A stretch of 6,307 nucleotides of DNA from Candidatus Latescibacterota bacterium (GCA_030621255.1 JAUXHZ010000068.1:1-6307), one strand, 5' to 3'. Positions 1 to 6,287 are shown, counted from the stretch's first letter. The notes: a model not told the origin generated them from the sequence alone. Program-made: numbers and translations.

Positions 1-1408
1 GAGACAACTCGCGCGGCCAGATTATTCCCGATTTATCATAATTCTGTTCAATTACCGCCGCCACCATCCTGCTTACTCCGAATCCATAACATCCCATCAC
101 AAAATTTTTGCTCTTTCCATCGCTATCAAGAAATCCGGCGTTCATACTTTTTGAATATTTTGTGCCGAGTTTGAAGATATGTCCCACTTCAACGCCATTA
201 GTAATAATAAGTTTCTTGCCGCACTCAGGACATTTGTCCCCCTCACGGGCCAGGGCAAGATTTTCAAAACTGTCGATCTTAAAATCTCTTCCAGCTACAA
301 CGCCCGTAAAGTGTGTATCGGTTTTATTTGCCCCGACAACCATTTGATTAAAATTGGAAACTAATTTGTCGGCAATTATTTTAACCCCGTCCGGCAAACC
401 GACCGGGCCTGAAAATCCCTGAGTACCTCCTGTTAATTCTTCGATCTCATCCGCTTCAAGGAATCTAATCTCTTCACCTTCAAACAGGCTTATAAGTTTT
501 GTTTCATTGACCTCTCTATCTCCAGGAACGAGCAGTGCTACATTTTTTTCGCCCACACGGTAGAGCAGAGTTTTTACAATTACTTTTTTAGCAACGCCAA
601 GAAACTTCGCTACTTCATCAACTGTTGTAACATCAGGGGTATTAACCTCTTTCAATTCTTGAGGATCGGTTATTTCATTCTTTTTCTCAGTGGTTTTTAC
701 AACCGCTTTCTCAAGATTTACCGAGTAGCCGCATTGGCAGCTCAGAATATTGTCTTCTCCGTTATCTGCTAATACCATAAACTCATGCGACTCATTTCCC
801 CCGATGTAACCTGATTCCGCATCAACAACCCTGTAATCCAATTCGCATCTCTCGATGATCCTTCTATATGCTTCTCCCATCTTCCTGTAGGTAACATCGA
901 GGGATTCCTCGTCAGCGTGGAAACTGTAAGCGTCCTTCATGATGAATTCCCTCGCTCTGATTACTCCGTAACGCGGCCTTATTTCATCACGGAATTTAGT
1001 AAGAATCTGATAGAGACATTGCGGAAGATCACGGTAGCTCCTCATATCGTCGCGGGCTATCATTGTAATTACTTCTTCATGTGTGGGCCCCAGCGCGAAA
1101 AACCTCTCTTTTGAATCACGCAGCTTAAAGAGTTCAGGCCCGAATGTAGCAACACGTCCGCTCTCCTTGTAAATATCGATTGGATGAAGTATCGGCATTA
1201 ATACTTCCTGGGCTCCAACCCTGTTCATTTCCTCCCTTATTATCTTTTCTACTTTTTTAAGAACTCTAAATCCCAGCGGAAGAAAGGAATAGACACCTGA
1301 AGTGAGTTTCTTTATTAAACCGGCTCTCAGCATTAATATATGACTTGGGATTTCAGCTTCTCTCGGATTTTCTTTGAGTGTTGGAATACAACTTTCAGAC
1401 CAGCGCAT
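1..1408 (-). CDS. proS: Prolyl-tRNA synthetase, bacterial type with editing insertion (3' end missing)
   Basis: This class II aminoacyl-tRNA synthetase charges tRNA-Pro with proline in the cytoplasm. My translation of the minus strand is open from ATG at 1408 to the window edge, giving 469 complete codons; related enzymes have about 570, so the C-terminal anticodon-binding domain lies outside. The N-terminus closely resembles E. coli ProS (TLKENPREAE, then SHILMLRAG at about 22-30). GPTHEEV is at 107-113, the motif 2 region (FRDEIRPR through EFIMKD) at about 139-159, and the motif 3 region MGCYGFGVSR at 438-447. Between motifs 2 and 3 sits the INS (YbaK-like) editing domain, which in the family removes mischarged alanine; the lysine in VKTLLY is residue 279, matching the E. 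coli editing lysine. Cysteines CQC (224-226) and CPEC (393-396) in the insertion suggest a small zinc knuckle, which E. coli lacks. No in-frame alternative start lies just upstream. There is no frameshift, so the truncation is only the window edge. Confidence 0.97.
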   Translation of the reverse strand, partial: MRWSESCIPTLKENPREAEIPSHILMLRAGLIKKLTSGVYSFLPLGFRVLKKVEKIIREEMNRVGAQEVLMPILHPIDIYKESGRVATFGPELFKLRDSKERFFALGPTHEEVITMIARDDMRSYRDLPQCLYQILTKFRDEIRPRYGVIRAREFIMKDAYSFHADEESLDVTYRKMGEAYRRIIERCELDYRVVDAESGYIGGNESHEFMVLADNGEDNILSCQCGYSVNLEKAVVKTTEKKNEITDPQELKEVNTPDVTTVDEVAKFLGVAKKVIVKTLLYRVGEKNVALLVPGDREVNETKLISLFEGEEIRFLEADEIEELTGGTQGFSGPVGLPDGVKIIADKLVSNFNQMVVGANKTDTHFTGVVAGRDFKIDSFENLALAREGDKCPECGKKLIITNGVEVGHIFKLGTKYSKSMNAGFLDSDGKSKNFVMGCYGFGVSRMVAAVIEQNYDKSGIIWPRELS

Positions 1409-1417
1409 CTCTCCTCT
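1409..1417 (-). promoter_or_regulatory. Ribosome binding site of proS
   Basis: The minus strand carries AGAGGAG at 1411-1417, 2 nt before the ATG at 1408. If the GAGG core at 1413-1416 is the pairing part, the spacing is 4 nt, slightly short but workable. It supports the start at 1408, because no other in-frame ATG, GTG or TTG lies in the short stretch upstream. Confidence 0.6.
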
Positions 1418-1557
1418 TTCTGCATTTAGTAAATAAATAATGTTTTTTTAATTTCAAAGTTACAGTTGTTATACTAAATCAGTAAGGGACGATATGCAAG
1501 ATTGAAGTACAACGATAGTAATATTACAATAAATATCACAAGTTAAAAGAGGTACAT
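1409..1557 (-). promoter_or_regulatory. AT-rich gap between dapF and proS, possible proS promoter
   Basis: This is the only real intergenic gap between the six genes and contains no open frame of note. Two weak promoter readings exist on the minus strand. One is TTGCAT (1494-1499), a 17-nt spacer and TAGTAT (1471-1476), resembling a sigma-70 site. The other is TAACTTTG (1455-1462), which fits the Bacteroidota -7 consensus TAnnTTTG, but I see no matching TTG element at the expected distance upstream. A perfect 10-bp palindrome, GTAATATTAC, lies at 1518-1527 and could be an operator or chance in AT-rich DNA. I see no GC-rich hairpin followed by a T-run, so dapF transcription may continue into proS. 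Confidence 0.3.
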
Positions 1558-2391
1558 CTACCCAGATTTCATATAATAATCGAGTGAACAATCCCCGCTG
1601 AACGATTCAACCGCGGGGCCGGATAGAAGACAGTTTTTCGCGCCGTTCTCTGTTAGATCAAAGCTGATTGTCAGGATATCTCCGCCTGATGTTTCACAAG
1701 ATACAGGTGAGTCGGTCATTCCAAGATGTGATGTTATTACCGATATGGCAACCGCTCCTGTTCCGCAGGCAAGTGTCTCATCTTCTACTCCCCTTTCGTA
1801 TGTTCTGTAGAAAAGAGAGTTTTTGTCAATCACACTTACCATATTAACATTTGCGCCGCCTGGATTAAATTTATTGTGGTATCTTACATTGCGCGCGATA
1901 GGGAGAAAATCATCGTGTGATATATCCCTCGCGTTTTCAGATAGCATAACAGCATGCGGAACGCCGGCTACGGCAAATGAAACCGCACGGGCGGCATTCC
2001 CCAAATCGAGATTTAATTTAAGCCCGGAGACAGAGCTTAAAGATATTGTGACCTTATCCTTCATTATCTCCGCTTCTACTATGCCGGAATCAGTTTCAAA
2101 TGCCATCGATTTTTGTGCGATTGAATGATCATAAGCAAACCTCGCAGCGCACCTGGCTCCATTTCCGCACATTCCCGCCCTGCTTCCATCACTGTTAAGG
2201 TAGAGCATCTTAAAAGCGGCTGCTTCTGATGGCTGAATAAGAATCAACCCATCAGCGCCGATACCGAAATGCCGGTCACATAATGCTGAAACAAGAACGG
2301 AAGAAAGCTTAAAAGTCTTTTTCATATCCTCTATTACAACAAAGTCATTCCCGGCACCATGCATCTTTGAAAAACTAAGCCTATTCTTCAT
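1558..2391 (-). CDS. dapF: Diaminopimelate epimerase
   Basis: DapF converts LL- to meso-2,6-diaminopimelate, the last step before DapF product is used for lysine (by LysA) or peptidoglycan (by MurE). It is a cofactor-independent enzyme with two symmetric lobes, each giving one catalytic cysteine. Numbering from ATG 2391 (277 aa; E. coli has 274), the N-terminal HGAGNDF is at 11-17, GADG at 45-48, NSDG at 66-69 and the first active cysteine is C75 in MCGNG. GVPHAV is at 143-148, GANVN at 179-183, and the second active cysteine is C209 in ACGTG. Both are intact, so the enzyme should be active. Upstream in-frame starts exist at ATG 2400 and TTG 2412. I prefer 2391 because it gives the usual family length and has GAG and GGA purine motifs 4 and 10 nt upstream, whereas GGA is only 1 nt before ATG 2400. 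The start lies inside the preceding lipoprotein gene (11-bp overlap), suggesting translational coupling. Confidence 0.96.
   Translation of the reverse strand: MKNRLSFSKMHGAGNDFVVIEDMKKTFKLSSVLVSALCDRHFGIGADGLILIQPSEAAAFKMLYLNSDGSRAGMCGNGARCAARFAYDHSIAQKSMAFETDSGIVEAEIMKDKVTISLSSVSGLKLNLDLGNAARAVSFAVAGVPHAVMLSENARDISHDDFLPIARNVRYHNKFNPGGANVNMVSVIDKNSLFYRTYERGVEDETLACGTGAVAISVITSHLGMTDSPVSCETSGGDILTISFDLTENGAKNCLLSGPAVESFSGDCSLDYYMKSG
1593..1618 (-). other. Strong hairpin in the 3' end of dapF
   Basis: CCCCGC (1593-1598) pairs with GCGGGG (1613-1618), and inside them TGAA (1599-1602) pairs with TTCA (1606-1609). This gives a 10-bp compound stem with a 3-nt loop and a 3-nt bulge on one side. 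It ends about 33 nt before the dapF stop codon. On the minus-strand transcript it is not followed by a clean U-run, so I do not call it a terminator. It might protect the transcript 3' end, slow the polymerase, or only reflect codon choice. Confidence 0.4.
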
Positions 2392-3448
2392 CTTTCTCAT
2401 TTCCAAGTTCAAGTTCCGGTATTTCTTTTATTTCAGCCGGCGCGATACTAATTGTATCAGGCAGGCTTACGCTGGGTTCATCGCATGTAAGGGTCGTGTC
2501 TTCCGGATCGGGATAAGTCCCCGGCAAACTATCAGCATTCATATCAATAAAGGCTGAAAAAAGATAATTTCCCGGCATAACCCTTTTTATATTATAAACT
2601 CCGGCAGAGTCAGTATATGCTTCGTAACTTGGCTCATCGTAAACAACATTTTTGAGCCTTACTGTTACAAACTTTTTCAAAGGGGTATTATTTTTAACAG
2701 TTCCCTTTGCCTCGCCCGGTTCATTCGGGTCAAAAATATTCATAGTAAAATCCCTATATGCCGGTTCACGCCCGGTCAGGTATATCGTATCGGGATAGAG
2801 AAGATAAAACTCTTTTGAATCTGAATAATCGCCATCTTTATTGGTGTCAAAAAAGGCCCAGAGCCTGAATCCGGAGCTATCTGTTGGAAGATAACGGAAA
2901 GAAAAATCGCCGGCCTCATCAGCTATCGCTGTCCTAAGTTCAGGTTTGTCGTAGATATTCTCAAAGGTATCAGGCTCTATACTTGTCAACCTGGCGGTAC
3001 CACCCGCCATCATTTCCTTTTTGAAGAAAATATGCCCTGATATCAAGCCTTTCTCTAGTGAATCCGCGGTTGAGAAATAGAAAAAACTGCTCTTTTCAAC
3101 CTTTACATTATGGTTGTCCATATATCCCTTTTTTAAATAAAATGAGATTGTAGTCTCAGGAAGTAATCCCTCGAATTCTATTTCAAGCCTGTTGTCACTT
3201 ACATCTATCTTCTTAAAAGGTATCTCCGGATAGAAAATAATCCTTTTTCGAAAGCTTTCAGAATCTAGCTTTTCGCTGAAAACAATCTGAATATTTTGTG
3301 TTCTTTTAACTCCTGCAGAATTCGCAGCGGGGACAGTTTCAACTATTTCAGGCGGCGTTTTATCCTCCGGCCCCCCTGTGGGGGGCTCCATAACAGCGCA
3401 TGAATATATAATGGCCAAGATAAGTAACAGCCATATAAATTGTCTCAA
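2381..3448 (-). CDS. Uncharacterised lipoprotein with SbsA-like Ig domain and two tandem beta-sandwich-like modules
   Basis: I do not know its function. Residues 1-17 form a lipoprotein signal peptide: a hydrophobic stretch (residues 4-14) ending at IYSC, with C17 the likely lipidated residue. The tyrosine at -2 is unusual for a lipobox. A Pro/Gly linker follows (PPTGGPEDKTPP, 22-33). Residues about 33-128 resemble a bacterial Ig-like domain of the SbsA/Big_5 type (VPAANSAGV, IVFSEKLD, then LPETTISFYL). Two related modules follow, at about 136-240 and 246-336. Each has a short strand after SGH/KGT, a D-x-AG turn, an acidic loop (DTNKDGDYSD at 201-210; DMNADS at 302-307) and a PDTI strand; they recall carboxypeptidase-regulatory-like folds. 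The tail is acidic. The start is TTG at 3448: the argF stop, in the same frame, lies two codons upstream, and any later start would destroy the signal peptide. The protein is probably in the outer membrane, periplasm-facing or exposed. Confidence 0.85.
   Translation of the reverse strand: MRQFIWLLLILAIIYSCAVMEPPTGGPEDKTPPEIVETVPAANSAGVKRTQNIQIVFSEKLDSESFRKRIIFYPEIPFKKIDVSDNRLEIEFEGLLPETTISFYLKKGYMDNHNVKVEKSSFFYFSTADSLEKGLISGHIFFKKEMMAGGTARLTSIEPDTFENIYDKPELRTAIADEAGDFSFRYLPTDSSGFRLWAFFDTNKDGDYSDSKEFYLLYPDTIYLTGREPAYRDFTMNIFDPNEPGEAKGTVKNNTPLKKFVTVRLKNVVYDEPSYEAYTDSAGVYNIKRVMPGNYLFSAFIDMNADSLPGTYPDPEDTTLTCDEPSVSLPDTISIAPAEIKEIPELELGNEKDEE
3370..3386 (-). other. GC-only hairpin early in the lipoprotein gene
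   Basis: Bases 3370-3376 (G then six C) are complementary to 3380-3386 (six G then C), with a 3-nt loop at 3377-3379. This 7-bp all-GC stem falls in the codons for residues 21-27, just after the lipidation cysteine codon. It stands out against AT-rich surroundings. There is no T-run on either side, so it is not a terminator. It is partly forced by the adjacent Pro-Pro and Gly-Gly codons, but the choice of CCC and GGG at all four makes the pairing perfect. Confidence 0.55.
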
Positions 3449-3451
3449 TCT

Positions 3452-4387
3452 CTACAGCTCACTTTCTGTTGGTATCAAAAGGGCTATAATTGCTCTCTGA
3501 ATATGCAGCCTGTTCTCCGCTTCGTCATAAACGACGGAGTGTTTTCCATCGATAACAGAATCTGTAACCTCTACCCCTCTGTGAGCGGGAAGACAATGCA
3601 TAAACAGGGCATCTTCTTTTGCGTGTCCCATAAGTTCATCGTTTACCTGGTAAGCTTGAAATTTCTCTTTCCTGATCTTTTCCTCTTCCTCCTGCCCCAT
3701 ACTTGTCCAGACATCAGCATAAACAACATCAGCGTCTTTAACAGCCTCAAACGGGTCTTCTATCCATTCAAAATCGGGATCGCCGTCAGCATTTAATTCT
3801 TTAATAAATGAAGGGGATATATTAAACCCCTGCGGAGAAGACAAAACAAATTTAAAATCGAATCTGGCCGCGGCATTCAGCCAACTTCGCGAAACATTAT
3901 TTCCGTCACCGATAAAAACAACCTTTTTCCCGTCTATCGTTCCCAGCTTTTCATTTATAGTGAAAATATCTCCAAGAATCTGGCATGGGTGAAGGAGATC
4001 TGTCAGGCCGTTAATAACGGGAACACTCGCGTATTTCGCAAGGTCGTCAACCATTTGCTGACTGAATGTTCTTATCTGAATAGCGTCCAGATATCGTGAA
4101 AGCACTTCGCCTACATCCTTTGGCGCTTCTCTCGAACCGATCCCCAATTCACGATCCGTTAAATATAGGCTTGATCCCCCAAGCTGTCTTATTGCTATTT
4201 CAAAACTAACTCTGGTTCTAAGGCTCGGTTTGTGGAAAATGCATCCCAGGACACGGCCCGGATGTGTATGTTCTAAAGTGAAATTTCTTGCGAGCGGTTT
4301 TTGTTTTTTGCATAGACTCAGGATAATATCCAACTCTTCACGGGAATAATCCCGAATAGAAACAAAATCCTTTTTACTTAATTTCAT
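3452..4387 (-). CDS. argF: Ornithine carbamoyltransferase
   Basis: The enzyme joins carbamoyl phosphate and ornithine to give citrulline in arginine synthesis, in the cytoplasm. The 311-aa product has the usual length. The carbamoyl phosphate site SLRTR is at 55-59, followed by VSFE. HPCQ is at 133-136, GDGNNV at 160-165, the ornithine-binding SMG loop (DVWTSMG) at 225-231, and HCLPAHRG with the catalytic cysteine C265 at 264-271. The SMG loop and HCLPAHRG favour ornithine over N-acetylornithine or N-succinylornithine. No arcA, arcC or arcD gene is in view, so a biosynthetic role is more likely than the catabolic arginine deiminase pathway, though flanks are limited. ATG 4387 has a strong AAGGAG 5 nt upstream. 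It lies 12 nt after hslU and 3 nt before the lipoprotein start, so it belongs to the same tight run. No arginine-repressor operator is evident in the short junction; regulation would have to act upstream of the window or after transcription. Confidence 0.96.
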   Translation of the reverse strand: MKLSKKDFVSIRDYSREELDIILSLCKKQKPLARNFTLEHTHPGRVLGCIFHKPSLRTRVSFEIAIRQLGGSSLYLTDRELGIGSREAPKDVGEVLSRYLDAIQIRTFSQQMVDDLAKYASVPVINGLTDLLHPCQILGDIFTINEKLGTIDGKKVVFIGDGNNVSRSWLNAAARFDFKFVLSSPQGFNISPSFIKELNADGDPDFEWIEDPFEAVKDADVVYADVWTSMGQEEEEKIRKEKFQAYQVNDELMGHAKEDALFMHCLPAHRGVEVTDSVIDGKHSVVYDEAENRLHIQRAIIALLIPTESEL

Positions 4388-4398
4388 ACAGGCTCCTT
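4388..4398 (-). promoter_or_regulatory. Ribosome binding site of argF in the hslU-argF junction
   Basis: AAGGAG on the minus strand at 4393-4398 ends 5 nt before the argF ATG. It lies just beyond the hslU stop codon TAA (4400-4402), so the junction is filled almost entirely by this site and leaves no room for a promoter or terminator. It fixes the argF start at 4387. Confidence 0.8.
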
Positions 4399-4399
4399 T

Positions 4400-5740
4400 T
4401 TAAAGAACATATCTTGCCATATCATCGTCCTGAACAATTTTTTCAAGCTTTTCTTTTACTTCATCAGCACCAATTGTAATTTTTTTAATATTTTCGGAGG
4501 GCAGTTCAAAAAGAATACCTTCAAGCAGAGTAGTCAGTACAGTATGAAGCCTCCTTGCTCCGATATTCTCCATTTTCTGGTTGGCTCTGAAGGCCATCCG
4601 GGCGATTTCCTTTATAGCTTCCTTTGTAAATTTTATCTCGCATTTTTCTGTCTCTATCAGCGCCGTGTACTGTTTTATCAGCGCGTTTTTCGGTTCCGTT
4701 AGAATTCTTTCAAAATCTTCGGCTGTAAGTGAATTAAGTTCAACTCGTATGGGGAATCTTCCCTGTAGTTCAGGAATCAGGTCAGAAGGTTTTGACATAT
4801 GAAAAGCTCCGGCAGCCATAAAAAGAATGTGGTCTGTTTTTACGGGGCCATGTTTGGTGTTTACGGTAGATCCCTCTACTATAGGCAGAATGTCCCTCTG
4901 CACACCTTCTCTTGAAACATCAGGGCCGTGACTGCCGTCAGATTTTGCAATTTTGTCAATTTCATCTATAAAAACAATCCCTGTTTCTTCAACAGATTCT
5001 ATGGCGCAAGATATAACCTTATCCATATCGACAAGTTTTTCCTTTTCTTCACTCAGAAGAAGCTCTTTTGCTTCCCCTACAGTTACACTCTTGTTTTTGG
5101 TTTTTTGGGGAAATATTCTTTCCAGGCCTTCGGGCATATTGAATCCCATCTCTTCTAAACCGCTCCCGGAGAATATTTCAACCATCGGCCTTGTCCGGTC
5201 CATAGTTTCAATATTTATTCTTCTTGCGTCAAGATCTCCGCCGACTAACTTCGCTTTAAGCTTATCCTTCGTTCTTTTTCTTCTTTCTTCCTGTTCCTCA
5301 TCCGGTGTTTCGGAAAGCTTTTTTGAAGGGGGTAATAGTAAATCCAGAATTCTTTCTATCGTGTTATTATGGGCTTTTTCCTTTATTTCTCTGAACATTT
5401 TTTCTTTCTCAGTGCTGATAGCGATCGAAACCAGATCTCTGATCATCGATTCCACGTCTCTTCCAACGTAGCCGACTTCCGTAAATTTTGTTGCCTCAAC
5501 CTTTACGAACGGAGACTCAGCAAGATTGGCGAGCCGTCTGGCTACTTCGGTCTTCCCAACTCCGGTTGGCCCGATCATCAGGATATTGTTCGGCACTATT
5601 TCTTCTTTAATATCCCCTTTAACCCTTCTTCTTCTCCATCTGTTTCTAAGCGCTATCGCGACAGACTTTTTTGCTTCATCCTGTCCAATAATATATTTAT
5701 CCAGTTCCTTGACGATTTTCTTTGGTATAAGTCTATCCAT
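4400..5740 (-). CDS. hslU: HslU, ATPase subunit of the HslUV protease
   Basis: HslU is an AAA+ unfoldase of the Clp/HSP100 family. Its hexamer unfolds damaged or regulatory proteins and feeds them into the HslV peptidase, mainly in stress and protein quality control. The 446 residues match the usual length (443 in E. coli). Landmarks: IIGQDEAK at 17-24; Walker A GPTGVGKT at 57-64; the pore loop GYVG at 90-93, which grips substrate; a family-specific intermediate domain at roughly 110-240, rich in charged residues and probably helical; Walker B with DE at 259-260; and the sensor 2 region IGARRL near the C-terminus. The C-terminal tail ends ARYVL, comparable to the E. coli SRFIL tail that docks between HslV subunits and activates it. 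All ATPase motifs are intact. ATG 5740 follows GAGGAG by 9 nt, and this site overlaps the hslV stop codon, so the two partners are coupled. Confidence 0.98.
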   Translation of the reverse strand: MDRLIPKKIVKELDKYIIGQDEAKKSVAIALRNRWRRRRVKGDIKEEIVPNNILMIGPTGVGKTEVARRLANLAESPFVKVEATKFTEVGYVGRDVESMIRDLVSIAISTEKEKMFREIKEKAHNNTIERILDLLLPPSKKLSETPDEEQEERRKRTKDKLKAKLVGGDLDARRINIETMDRTRPMVEIFSGSGLEEMGFNMPEGLERIFPQKTKNKSVTVGEAKELLLSEEKEKLVDMDKVISCAIESVEETGIVFIDEIDKIAKSDGSHGPDVSREGVQRDILPIVEGSTVNTKHGPVKTDHILFMAAGAFHMSKPSDLIPELQGRFPIRVELNSLTAEDFERILTEPKNALIKQYTALIETEKCEIKFTKEAIKEIARMAFRANQKMENIGARRLHTVLTTLLEGILFELPSENIKKITIGADEVKEKLEKIVQDDDMARYVL

Positions 5741-5749
5741 GCTATCGAT

Positions 5750-5755
5750 CTCCTC
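5750..5755 (-). promoter_or_regulatory. Ribosome binding site of hslU, overlapping the hslV stop
   Basis: GAGGAG on the minus strand at 5750-5755 sits 9 nt before the hslU ATG and shares two bases with the hslV stop TGA (5754-5756). Ribosomes ending hslV are therefore positioned to start hslU, which fits the need for matched amounts of the two subunits. Confidence 0.75.
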
Positions 5756-6281
5756 AAAAGGACAGAGTGGTGATATTGTTGTTAGTGTAAATACAGATTT
5801 CAGAGGCTATTTCAAGCGATTTTCTTACGATCTCCTCCGCGCCGAGTTTTGTTTCGGCAATAAGGGCTCGAGCAGCCGCTAGCGCGTAGGGGCCCCCGGA
5901 ACCTATTGCCAGAATGCCATCGTCCGGCTCAACGACATCGCCTTTACCCGAAATTATCAATGAATGATCTTTGTTCATAACCGCGAGCAGCGCTTCAAGA
6001 TGGCGAAGTATCTTATCAGTTCGCCATTCCTTTGCCATCTCAACGGCTCCCTTCATGATATTGCCGCTGTACTGATCAATTTTGCCCTCAAATTTTGTAA
6101 AAAGGGTCATCGCGTCAGCTGTGCTGCCCGCAAAACCGGCTATAACAGAATTCTCGCCTATCTCCTTTACTTTAACTGCCCCGTGTTTCATGACGGTATC
6201 TCCGAATGTAACCTGCCCGTCACCACCTATCGCGTAATGTTCCCCACGGCGTACCCCGATTATTGTTGTTCCCTTAAACAT
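5754..6281 (-). CDS. hslV: HslV, peptidase subunit of the HslUV protease
   Basis: HslV is the bacterial relative of proteasome beta subunits. It forms a double hexameric ring that cleaves peptides delivered by HslU, using an N-terminal threonine as nucleophile. The 175-aa product begins MFKG before the TT pair, so the catalytic threonine is residue 5 and becomes T1 after removal of a short propeptide. In mature numbering, the conserved aspartate D17 (in GGDG) and lysine K33 are in place. [10 protein letters not shown], a WRTD motif, and GSGGPYA further along are also typical; the C-terminus has the CIYTNNN family ending. All active-site residues are present. E. coli HslV has only the initiator Met before the threonine, while several other bacteria have short leaders like this one. 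ATG 6281 has AAGGAG 6 nt upstream, at 6288-6293. hslU follows 13 nt downstream. Confidence 0.98.
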   Translation of the reverse strand: MFKGTTIIGVRRGEHYAIGGDGQVTFGDTVMKHGAVKVKEIGENSVIAGFAGSTADAMTLFTKFEGKIDQYSGNIMKGAVEMAKEWRTDKILRHLEALLAVMNKDHSLIISGKGDVVEPDDGILAIGSGGPYALAAARALIAETKLGAEEIVRKSLEIASEICIYTNNNITTLSF

Positions 6282-6287
6282 ATCATA

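Noticed and set aside
108..1114. Three short plus-strand open frames in the first kilobase
   Set aside because: The minus strand here encodes continuous, well-conserved ProS from 1408 to the edge, so these are antisense shadows.
1..1408. proS as a broken gene
   Set aside because: The frame is uninterrupted and all visible catalytic motifs are intact. The missing C-terminus is due to the window boundary.
1823..2128. 101-codon plus-strand open frame opposite dapF
   Set aside because: It is a shadow of a conserved gene and has no signal, motif or ribosome site.
2391..2412. dapF starting at TTG 2412 or ATG 2400
   Set aside because: These give 284 or 280 aa. The TTG is a weak start deep in the lipoprotein gene, and GGA lies only 1 nt before ATG 2400, too close to serve. 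ATG 2391 fits family length better, though 2400 cannot be excluded.
3370..3386. Intrinsic terminator in the lipoprotein gene
   Set aside because: The stem is strong, but no T-run follows on either strand and it sits near the start of an intact reading frame.
3440..3796. 118-codon plus-strand open frame opposite argF
   Set aside because: It is antisense to the conserved catalytic region of argF, which explains its openness. No independent evidence supports it.
3452..4387. Aspartate or N-acetylornithine carbamoyltransferase instead of ArgF
   Set aside because: The DVWTSMG loop and HCLPAHRG motif are those of ornithine carbamoyltransferase, and the sequence overall follows that family.
4953..5471. 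172-codon plus-strand open frame opposite hslU
   Set aside because: It lies wholly inside a clear hslU gene, its product is a low-complexity Ser/Phe/Leu-rich string typical of antisense reading of charged helical codons, and no domain is visible.
5369..5882. Overlapping plus-strand open frames across the hslU start and hslV end
   Set aside because: Two different frames overlap each other and both known genes. No ribosome site or recognisable motif supports either.
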